DNA of 12,141 bases from JALSRY01 sp964428275 (GTDB lineage Bacteria; Planctomycetota; Phycisphaerae; UBA1845; Fen-1342): positions 1-12,141 of the forward strand of contig CAYRXN010000052.1 in NCBI GenBank assembly GCA_964428275.1, written 5' to 3'. This document shows, piece by piece, positions 6,837-12,141 of the stretch (position 1 is the first letter of the stretch; the number at the start of each line of letters is the position of its first letter). A model generated the notes under the pieces. That model saw only the letters and a program-made list of their open reading frames with translations, searched no databases and had not been told where the DNA came from. Made by a program: the position numbers and the translations under genes.

Positions 6837-7771
6837 TGACGACGCCCGAGAAACAACTCGCCCAGCGCATCCGCGAGCTGCGCCGCCGGCACTTCGGTGC
6901 CCGCGGCAAGGCCGAGTTCGCCCGGCGTCTGGACCTGCCCCTCGAAGCGTACGAGCGTTTCGAACGCGGCACCGTCCCGCCGGGAGACGTGATGGTGCGC
7001 ATGTGCGACGTCACCGGCGAAGACCTCCAGTGGTTGCTCACCGGCACCGCCGCCCGCGGGACCGTCGTCATCAGCGGCGCCCGCCGGCGACACCAGGACC
7101 TGCTGACGCGCATCGCCCAGGCGATCGACGCCCAGCCCAAGCTCGCAGCCTCGCTCGAGGCGTTTCTCGACCTGCTGCTCAAGAGCGAGCAGATGCAGCA
7201 GACGTCCGGGGCGCTTCCGGCGCCCGACGCCGCGAATCTGGTCCCCGTGTTTGCCACCGGCCACTGGCCGCGCGGACTGCCCGATCCGGGCGGCGGAGGC
7301 GGCGACGGCGGACTGGCGCTGGCCCACGCGGCCGAGCTCGCCGACGTTCCCCGCGCCGCGTGCGCCCTGGCCGAACCGGACGGCGACGGAGGCGGCGAGA
7401 TCGTCCATCGGGCGGAGCTGCTCGCCGCCCGCGACGAATCCCGGGGCGTCGACGGCTATCTGCATTGCCCCGGCCTGGTCAGCCTCTTCCCCGAAGCGTT
7501 CGCCGTGCGGCTCGAACAGGCCGGCCCGATGTGCCCGATGTTCGCCGACGGCGACGTGGTCGTGGTCGCCCCCGGGGCCGAGCCGGCGCTCGGCCGCCCG
7601 GCTTTGTGCAAGTTTCGCTCGGATGCCGACGACCGCTGCCGCATCTGGCTCGGCGGCGACGACCGCCACGTACACCTGGGCCGCGTCTCCGACGGCGGCC
7701 ACGAGACCCTGCCGCGGGAAGAGCTGTGCTGGGCGCTCGATGTGCTCTACCGCGCCCCCCGGGCCGCGTAG
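6836..7771 (+). CDS. HTH regulator with protease-dead S24/LexA-like C-terminal domain
   Basis: A 311-residue likely DNA-binding regulator. Residues 8-70 look like an XRE/Cro-type helix-turn-helix ending in LQWLLTG, as in many phage-repressor-like proteins. A helical stretch (about 85-122) and a Gly/Asp-rich linker (about 140-190) follow. Residues about 205-300 match the S24/LexA fold: QAGPMCPMFADGDVVVV (228-244) aligns with the G-D-S-M-x-P-x-I-x-x-G-D signature, Met232, Pro234 and Gly239-Asp240 being in register. The catalytic serine, however, is Pro231, and no lysine stands where the general base should be (RCRIWLG, 267-273). Self-cleavage by the LexA/CI mechanism is therefore not expected, and regulation by ligand or partner is more likely (inference). 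The start is GTG 6836; the frame is open upstream to 6539, but that part overlaps the hydrolase gene in another phase. At 311 residues it is longer than usual S24 repressors (about 200-240). Confidence 0.78.
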   Translation: MTTPEKQLAQRIRELRRRHFGARGKAEFARRLDLPLEAYERFERGTVPPGDVMVRMCDVTGEDLQWLLTGTAARGTVVISGARRRHQDLLTRIAQAIDAQPKLAASLEAFLDLLLKSEQMQQTSGALPAPDAANLVPVFATGHWPRGLPDPGGGGGDGGLALAHAAELADVPRAACALAEPDGDGGGEIVHRAELLAARDESRGVDGYLHCPGLVSLFPEAFAVRLEQAGPMCPMFADGDVVVVAPGAEPALGRPALCKFRSDADDRCRIWLGGDDRHVHLGRVSDGGHETLPREELCWALDVLYRAPRAA

Positions 7772-7794
7772 GGCGCACGGAAAAATGCAGCGTA

Positions 7795-7824
7795 CCACGT
7801 GCCGCGTGGACGGCGGACGTCCAC
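7795..7824 (+). promoter_or_regulatory. Two overlapping, mutually exclusive hairpins before the phosphoesterase gene
   Basis: CCACG (7795-7799) can pair with CGTGG (7805-7809), or GTGGAC (7806-7811) with GTCCAC (7819-7824); the two stems share bases 7806-7809 and cannot coexist. They fill the 71-bp gap between the S24-like gene and the phosphoesterase, ending four bases before the AGGAG ribosome site (7829-7833). This could be an operator palindrome for the upstream regulator or a translational control element. It was seen by eye only. Confidence 0.35.
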
Positions 7825-7842
7825 CCGCAGGAGCCTTGCGCG

Positions 7843-8910
7843 ATGAAATACACACGCCGCGAGTTGATCGAGGGGACGTTGGCCGCCGGCGCGGCGTTGC
7901 TCCTGCCACCCGTGGCCACGGCCGAACCCCGCGCCCCCCGCGGGGCGGTGGATCGCACGGCGTCTCCGGGCGAGTTCACGTTCGTTCACCTCACCGATAT
8001 GCACGTCACACCGCGGCGCTGGGGCGACAAGGGCTATCGCGCGTGCATCGAGCGGGTGCGCGATCTCAAGCCCCGGCCGGCGCTGGCGCTGATGGGCGGC
8101 GACCTCGCATTCGACGGGCTCTACACGCCCAAAGCGAAGTTCGAAGAGCAGATTCGGCTGTACAAGGAGATCAGCGCCGGCCTGGGCATGCCCTGCCACC
8201 ACTGCATGGGGAACCACGACGTGCTCGGCTGGTCGTCCCGCCGCAAGGTGCCCAGAACCGACCCCGACCTCGGCAAGAAACTCATCATGGACCGGCTGGG
8301 GTGGGAGAAGAGCTACTACAGCTTCGATTTCGGCGGCTGGCACTTCGCCGTGCTCGACAGCATCTTTCCCAAGGCGTTCTCCCACGGCCCGGGTTACGAG
8401 CCGCGGATCGGCCGCGAGCAGTTGGACTGGCTGCGCTACGACCTGGGGGCCGCGGGCGACCGGCCCAAGGTCGTGGTGACCCACATCGCCGCGTTCTGCA
8501 ACATCGGCCAGACCAACGGCGACCCTAACTACAAGGCGATGGACGGGCACATGGTGCTGTGGGACACCAGGGAGCTGCGCACGATCCTCGAACGGCACAA
8601 GGTCAAGGCCGTGCTCCAGGGCCACAGCCACCGGGTCGAGGAGTTCTTCTTCAACGGCGTATGGTACGTGACGTCGGCGGCCGTGAGCGGAGCCTGGTGG
8701 GCGGGAAGCTGGGTCGGTTCGGCGCCGGGCTTCACGGTGTTCCGCTGCCGGGGCGAGGCGCTGAGCTGGACGCACCACGTGTTCCCCTGGGAGCCGCACC
8801 TCGACCCGGAAGATACACTCGAACGCAAGAAGATCGCCGAGCAGCGGGCGTTCGAGCAGGAGCAGCGCCGCCTCCTGGAACGGGAGCGCGCCGGACGCCG
8901 GGAACCATGA
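7843..8910 (+). CDS. Tat-exported calcineurin-like metallophosphoesterase
   Basis: A 355-residue metal-dependent phosphoesterase, probably acting outside the cytoplasm; the substrate is unknown. The five metallophosphoesterase motifs appear in order: Asp52-Met-His54, Gly-Gly-Asp87, Gly-Asn124-His125-Asp126, Val-Thr-His214 and Gly-His261-Ser-His263, enough to build a two-metal site. The N-terminus YTRRELIEG followed by a hydrophobic stretch and ATAEP (to about residue 29) is a Tat-type twin-arginine signal (Arg5-Arg6), suggesting export of a folded, metal-loaded enzyme. The C-terminus (about 318-355) is highly charged and probably helical. ATG 7843 has AGGAG nine bases upstream. The gene lies 71 bp after the S24-like regulator on the same strand, so co-transcription is possible, but a control element sits between them. 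Sequences of this type are often annotated only as metallophosphoesterase family protein. Confidence 0.9.
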   Translation: MKYTRRELIEGTLAAGAALLLPPVATAEPRAPRGAVDRTASPGEFTFVHLTDMHVTPRRWGDKGYRACIERVRDLKPRPALALMGGDLAFDGLYTPKAKFEEQIRLYKEISAGLGMPCHHCMGNHDVLGWSSRRKVPRTDPDLGKKLIMDRLGWEKSYYSFDFGGWHFAVLDSIFPKAFSHGPGYEPRIGREQLDWLRYDLGAAGDRPKVVVTHIAAFCNIGQTNGDPNYKAMDGHMVLWDTRELRTILERHKVKAVLQGHSHRVEEFFFNGVWYVTSAAVSGAWWAGSWVGSAPGFTVFRCRGEALSWTHHVFPWEPHLDPEDTLERKKIAEQRAFEQEQRRLLERERAGRREP

Positions 8911-8994
8911 GCCCCGGCGTCTCTTCGTCGAGCGCCAGGGCTGTGCGGGGCTTCCACCGGTTGAAGACCAGTGCCGCGGATCGCAGGAGGGCTG

Positions 8995-9015
8995 GCGCGG
9001 GCGGGACGCCTGCGC
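8995..9015 (+). terminator. 9-bp hairpin downstream of the phosphoesterase gene
   Basis: GCGCGGGCG (8995-9003) pairs with CGCCTGCGC (9007-9015) through nine base pairs, one of them G-U, with a GGA loop. It lies about 85 nt after the stop. It has no T-tract, so either factor-dependent termination or a dispersed hairpin repeat is possible. This is the strongest hairpin I found in the 630-bp gap 8911-9540, which holds no convincing gene. Confidence 0.45.
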
Positions 9016-9202
9016 TACGGTGGATTCGTGACAACGTAACGGCGTAATAACGGGACAGTGCCCGGGGGAACGGCCGGACGCTCGAGGCTGGTCCGGCACC
9101 TGTACTGCAAACCACGGATTGCTTCGCGTCTGGCGGAGGTTTCTTGCAAGGCGGCTGCCGGGGGGGCCTCGCCCGCGCTTCGGCTTGGGCTCCCTGACTC
9201 CC

Positions 9203-9280
9203 GCCGTTCCTTTGTCCCTCAATCCCTCGATCCCTGTTCCCTTCCTCTCTGCGTCTCTTTGGCTGCGGTCGAAGGCCACG
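9203..9280. repeat. Pyrimidine-rich repeat, copy A
   Basis: A strongly C/T-biased tract that starts GCCGT and contains three octamers in register (TCCCTCAA, TCCCTCGA, TCCCTGTT at 9215-9238). It ends in GGCTGCGGTCGAAGGCC, where GGTC-GAA-GGCC can fold into a small hairpin. A diverged copy lies on the other side of tyrS (10963-11042). It looks non-coding: reading frames through it give only low-complexity peptides. Confidence 0.45.
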
Positions 9281-9424
9281 CTGCGCCACCCTTCGTACCT
9301 CGTCACCTCTTCAGTGCTTCACCCGCTTCGCTTGGAAGGTCGGGCGGGGGTGACAGGCCCACGGAGAACGAGGGGCGCTGCGAACTTCACCCACGCCCCA
9401 TCCCGCCGACAGATCGCAGGCGGT

Positions 9425-9454
9425 TTGGTACACCCGGTCTCGATGCGGTAGGAT
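9425..9454 (+). promoter_or_regulatory. Candidate sigma-70 promoter for tyrS
   Basis: TTGGTA (9425-9430) and TAGGAT (9449-9454) are 18 bp apart, giving a leader of about 80 nt before the tyrS ATG. The hexamers are reasonable matches in very GC-rich surroundings. No T-box consensus is recognisable in the leader. Confidence 0.4.
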
Positions 9455-9540
9455 TCCCGGCGATCTTCAGTTGGGCCCGGTCCGGCGACGATGAGAACTA
9501 CGGCGCCGGCCCACCAGGTTTGAGCAGGAGAACACGCGCG

Positions 9541-10809
9541 ATGGCGTCCGTATACGACACGCTCGAACAACGCGAACTGATTGCCCAGTGCACCGATCCC
9601 GAGCTGCGCGACAAGCTCGGTCAGGAGCGCTTCACCGTCTATTGCGGCTTCGATCCCACCGCCGAGAGCCTCCACCTGGGAAACCTCGTGCCGGTGATCG
9701 GGCTGGCGCACTTGCAGCGTGCCGGGCACCGCGTGCTGCTGGTGGTCGGCGGGGCCACGGGCATGATCGGCGACCCGAGCGGGCGTTCCGAAGAACGCAA
9801 CCTGCTCGATACCCGGCAGATCGAGCGCAACGTCGCCGGCGTGCGGGCCCAGTTGTCGCGCTACCTCGACTTCGACGGCGACAACCCCGCCGAGATGCTC
9901 AACAACCACGACTGGATCGGGCCGATGCGCTTCGTCGACTGGCTGCGGGAGGTCGGCAAGTACTTCACGGTCAACTACATGCTCGCCAAGGACTCGGTGC
10001 AGAGTCGGCTGCGCAGCGAGGCCGGCATCAGCTACACCGAGTTCAGCTACATGACGCTCCAGGCGTACGATTTTCTCTACCTCTTCGACCACCACGGCTG
10101 CCGACTCCAGGTCGGCGGCAACGATCAGTGGGGCAACATCACCGCCGGCATCGACCTGATCCGCAAACTCCGCCAGCAGCCGGCCTACGGACTCACTTTT
10201 CCGCTTATCACCACCGCGACCGGCGAGAAGTTCGGCAAGTCGGCCGGCAACGCGATCTGGCTCGACCGCGGGCGCACCAGTCCGTGGGACTTCTACCAGT
10301 ACCTCGTGCGCCAGGACGACCGCGACGTGATCCGCCTGCTCAAGATCTTCACGTTCGTTCCGCTCGAGCGCATCGCCGAGCTGGAGCAGGCCGTCCGCGC
10401 GCGACCGGAGCGGCGCGAGGCACAAAAGACGCTCGCGTTCGAGGTTACCGCCATCGTCCACGGGCGCGAGACGGCCGAGGAGATGGCCCGCGCCGCCGAG
10501 ATCGTTTACGGGTCGGAGATCAAGGACCTCTCCGACGAGACGCTGGGCGCCGTGTTCGCCAGCGTGCCCTCCACCACGCTGAGCCGATCCGAGCTGGAGG
10601 CCGGCGTCGATCTGATCGAGCTGCTCGTCCGCAGCGGTCTGACCAGGTCCAAGGGCGAGGCCCGCCGCCTGCTCAACTCCGGCGGCGTCTACGTGAACAA
10701 CGTGCGCATGACCGAACCCCTCAAGCTCACGGAGGCCCACCTCGCGTCCGCCTCACTGCTCGTCCTGCGAACCGGCAAGAAGAACTACCATCTGGTGCGG
10801 GTGGAGTAG
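9541..10809 (+). CDS. tyrS: Tyrosyl-tRNA synthetase
   Basis: A 422-residue class I aminoacyl-tRNA synthetase that charges tRNA-Tyr with tyrosine in the cytoplasm, of normal full length for bacterial TyrS. Diagnostic elements are YCGFDPTAESLHLGN (34-48), which contains the HIGH-equivalent HLGN, the tyrosine-pocket motif VGGNDQWGNI (191-200), and KFGKS (230-234) in place of KMSKS, the form typical of this TyrS class. Residues about 355-422 form the S4 RNA-binding domain (LVRSGLTRSKGEARRLLNSG). ATG 9541 has AGGAG ten bases upstream, and MASVYDTLEQR is a normal TyrS beginning; the frame stays open to 9058, but that part is non-coding repeat DNA. The gene stands alone, with non-coding DNA on both sides, and converges on the acetyltransferase gene. 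Confidence 0.97.
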   Translation: MASVYDTLEQRELIAQCTDPELRDKLGQERFTVYCGFDPTAESLHLGNLVPVIGLAHLQRAGHRVLLVVGGATGMIGDPSGRSEERNLLDTRQIERNVAGVRAQLSRYLDFDGDNPAEMLNNHDWIGPMRFVDWLREVGKYFTVNYMLAKDSVQSRLRSEAGISYTEFSYMTLQAYDFLYLFDHHGCRLQVGGNDQWGNITAGIDLIRKLRQQPAYGLTFPLITTATGEKFGKSAGNAIWLDRGRTSPWDFYQYLVRQDDRDVIRLLKIFTFVPLERIAELEQAVRARPERREAQKTLAFEVTAIVHGRETAEEMARAAEIVYGSEIKDLSDETLGAVFASVPSTTLSRSELEAGVDLIELLVRSGLTRSKGEARRLLNSGGVYVNNVRMTEPLKLTEAHLASASLLVLRTGKKNYHLVRVE

Positions 10810-10929
10810 GGAATCGAGGGGGAGCCAGACAGACCAGGGCTTGCCCGGCCCCCAGGAAAACGCAGCGCTTCCGCCCGACCGGTTCTCCCGATGGCCCTGC
10901 GCCGAATCGAGCCGCGCAGAGCCCGGCCC

Positions 10930-10956
10930 GCAGGGGCTCCTCACGGAATCCCCTGC
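10930..10956. terminator. Inverted repeat between convergent tyrS and GNAT genes
   Basis: GCAGGGG (10930-10936) and CCCCTGC (10950-10956) form a perfect 7-bp stem with a 13-nt loop, midway between the two convergent stop codons. It could act on both strands. It lacks a T-tract in either direction. Confidence 0.4.
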
Positions 10957-10962
10957 CTGGTT

Positions 10963-11042
10963 GCCGTCGTCCCTGTGTCCCTTGAACTCTCGGCCCCTCA
11001 GCCCCTTGCCCCCAACCCCCTCGGTTGCGGCCGAAGGCCGGG
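10963..11042. repeat. Pyrimidine-rich repeat, copy B, with terminal mini-hairpin
   Basis: Starts GCCGT, runs through about 55 bases of mostly C and T, and ends GGTTGCGGCCGAAGGCC, closely matching the end of copy A (9203-9280). CGGCC-GAA-GGCCG (11028-11040) is a perfect 5-bp hairpin with a 3-nt loop. For the minus-strand acetyltransferase this hairpin starts about 14 nt after the stop codon, so it may serve as its 3' end. Confidence 0.45.
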
Positions 11043-11054
11043 CTGGGACGCGGC

Positions 11055-11948
11055 TCAGACGCCCGGTTCGGTCGGTGTGGCGCCTTCCTGGGTGGGAGCG
11101 GTGTTTTCCTGAGCCGGCGCGGCCCCCGCAAGCGCCTGCATGGGGAAGTCGATCTGGTCGTACCCCTGTTGGCGGGCGGCTTCGAGCAACGCGGCCCGCA
11201 ATCCCTCCGGCGGCTTGTCAAAGGGCAGCACCATGGCGTAGCTGCGGTGCCCCTCCCGATCGGTAGCCAGCGTGCCCAGCCCCACGACAACGCCCTTGCA
11301 CACGGCAACCAGCAGCTTGCACAGGCCCGATTCGGCCTGGTGGATCAGCTCGGTGATCGTGGTCTCGGCCGCGATCGCCGACTCGTCGATCGGCACGCGC
11401 GGGTCGGGACCGGGGCGATGTTGCAGCAACGCGACCAGTAGCGGCCAATCCGCCCGCGTCGCCGTCCGTATCGTTGTGCGGTCGTCGCAGAGATCGAAAG
11501 GTGTCGGATGTCCGTGCGCGGGTGTTCGCAGCATCGTGACGTGCGGCCGGCCGTCGCGCTGACCGCGATGAAGGACACGAAATCCAAAGTTCTCGAACAA
11601 GAACCCCGCCGCGTCGGCGGGTGTGGTCAGATAGAGCCATTTGCCGCCGCTCATGTCGAACCACGACAGCAGCGCTTGCAACACACCGCGACAGTAGCCG
11701 CGTCGTCGATGCTCTGGCCGTGTGAACACCTGTCCGAGCACGCCGACGGCCCCGCGCCGTCGAATGCATCCGGCCGAGAGAAACAGCGAACCGTCGGGCA
11801 ACGCGGCGACGGCGTCACGCGCGCCGACGGTCCCCTGCTCGAGGCGGGCCTGCAGATCGGCACGCACGGCGGTGGGTTCGTGTTCCAGCAGCGCGGCGAG
11901 GCTCGGCCAGCGGGTCGCGGACGGAAGCAGAATGAGCAGCGGTTTCAT
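11055..11948 (-). CDS. GNAT acetyltransferase with a second GNAT-like half
   Basis: A 297-residue predicted acetyl-CoA-dependent N-acetyltransferase; the acceptor is unknown. The first half (about 10-140) has the GNAT core: a beta strand GVLGQVFTRPEHRRRGYCRG (69-88) carrying the CoA-pyrophosphate loop RRRGYC, then a helix, then LYLTTPADAAGFLFENFGF (105-123), the usual motif-B region. From about 158 the sequence restarts like another GNAT N-terminus (IRTATRADWPLLVALL) and reaches a strand LLVAVCKGVVVGLGTL, but no clear Q/R-x-x-G-x-G loop follows, so this half looks degenerate. The tail (277-297) is three copies of a seven-residue A/T-P-x-Q/E unit. ATG 11948 was chosen because homology begins there and the predicted transcription start lies about 45 nt upstream; no clear Shine-Dalgarno precedes it. 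The frame is open to 12092, but the extra part is Arg-rich and contains the promoter. Confidence 0.8.
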   Translation of the reverse strand: MKPLLILLPSATRWPSLAALLEHEPTAVRADLQARLEQGTVGARDAVAALPDGSLFLSAGCIRRRGAVGVLGQVFTRPEHRRRGYCRGVLQALLSWFDMSGGKWLYLTTPADAAGFLFENFGFRVLHRGQRDGRPHVTMLRTPAHGHPTPFDLCDDRTTIRTATRADWPLLVALLQHRPGPDPRVPIDESAIAAETTITELIHQAESGLCKLLVAVCKGVVVGLGTLATDREGHRSYAMVLPFDKPPEGLRAALLEAARQQGYDQIDFPMQALAGAAPAQENTAPTQEGATPTEPGV

Positions 11949-11975
11949 CGTGGCAGTCCGAATGGTGGCGCGGGC

Positions 11976-12030
11976 GTCGCCGACAGGCGGCGACCGTGCG
12001 CATCGTACTGTGCGGACACGCTTTGTCCAA
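11976..12030 (-). promoter_or_regulatory. Promoter and 5'-end hairpin of the GNAT gene
   Basis: On the minus strand TTGGAC (12025-12030) and TACGAT (12002-12007) are separated by 17 bp, a sound sigma-70 layout that predicts a transcript start near 11994. A perfect 7-bp inverted repeat, GTCGCCG/CGGCGAC with a 5-nt loop, occupies 11976-11994, so the RNA would begin with this stem. It could be a stabilising 5' hairpin or an operator overlapping the start site. The remaining leader to the ATG is 27 nt and lacks a clear Shine-Dalgarno. Confidence 0.45.
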
Positions 12031-12096
12031 CGATGGCGGCGGCGAATGCCCGGTGGGAGGTGTGACGGCTCCATGCGGCAGCCGGTCGCCAATACC

Positions 12097-12115
12097 CCCC
12101 TCCCTTCCAGGGGAG
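12097..12115. repeat. Short inverted repeat near the right edge
   Basis: CTCCC (12100-12104) pairs with GGGAG (12111-12115) around a 6-nt loop, or alternatively CCCCT (12097-12101) with AGGGG (12109-12113). The sequence after it continues as a G-rich run, like the start of a longer non-coding element cut by the window. Nothing else is seen after 12031. Confidence 0.25.
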
Positions 12116-12141
12116 CGCCGGGCGAGGGTCGAGACGCCAGC

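Noticed and set aside
7747..9306. A 519-codon minus-strand frame across the phosphoesterase gene
   Set aside because: Antisense shadow of a gene with all five metallophosphoesterase motifs, running into repeat DNA.
9058..9540. In-frame N-terminal extension of tyrS
   Set aside because: TyrS normally begins as at 9541, a ribosome site precedes that ATG, and the extension reads through the pyrimidine repeat and the promoter.
9421..9540. Possible T-box riboswitch before tyrS
   Set aside because: No AGGGTGGNACCGCG-like T-box sequence or specifier stem is recognisable, and T-boxes are mainly found in Gram-positive lineages.
9319..10740. A 473-codon antisense frame over tyrS
   Set aside because: tyrS is unambiguous on the plus strand; the antisense product has no recognisable motif.
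1..12141. CRISPR array, tRNA, rRNA or insertion sequence
   Set aside because: I found no regularly spaced repeats, tRNA-like cloverleaf, rRNA signature, transposase or terminal inverted repeats.

Overview
The window is GC-rich bacterial chromosome holding eight protein genes, no rRNA, tRNA or CRISPR array, and five stretches of structured non-coding DNA. High GC, long GC-biased shadow reading frames, a secreted GH127 glycosidase, a Tat-type exported phosphoesterase, a lipoprotein hydrolase and widely spaced single-gene units suggest a member of the Planctomycetota or a related PVC lineage. This is an inference from style; no marker in the window settles it.

Layout. Left block, minus strand: ackA (acetate kinase, cut by the left edge, 1-1003) and a complete phage-type terminase large subunit (1189-2712) with no other phage gene beside it. 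Divergent from the terminase is a secreted GH127-family beta-L-arabinofuranosidase-like enzyme (2991-5351). After 376 bp of non-coding DNA rich in inverted repeats come a predicted lipoprotein alpha/beta hydrolase (5728-6708), an HTH protein with an S24/LexA-like C-terminal domain that lacks the catalytic serine (6836-7771), and a Tat-signal calcineurin-like phosphoesterase (7843-8910). A 630-bp non-coding stretch (8911-9540) then leads to tyrS (9541-10809). tyrS converges on a minus-strand GNAT acetyltransferase with a second, weaker GNAT-like half (11055-11948).

The genes do not form an obvious pathway. Most appear to have their own promoter, and only the S24-like gene and the phosphoesterase are close enough (71 bp) to be co-transcribed. 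I see no clear new multi-gene system. The points most worth following up are the solitary intact terminase, the protease-dead S24-like regulator with a probable leaderless GTG start, a nested inverted repeat at 5537-5598, a diverged pyrimidine-rich repeat flanking tyrS, and a perfect hairpin at the predicted 5' end of the GNAT transcript. All structures and promoters were found by eye, without folding energies or database searches.
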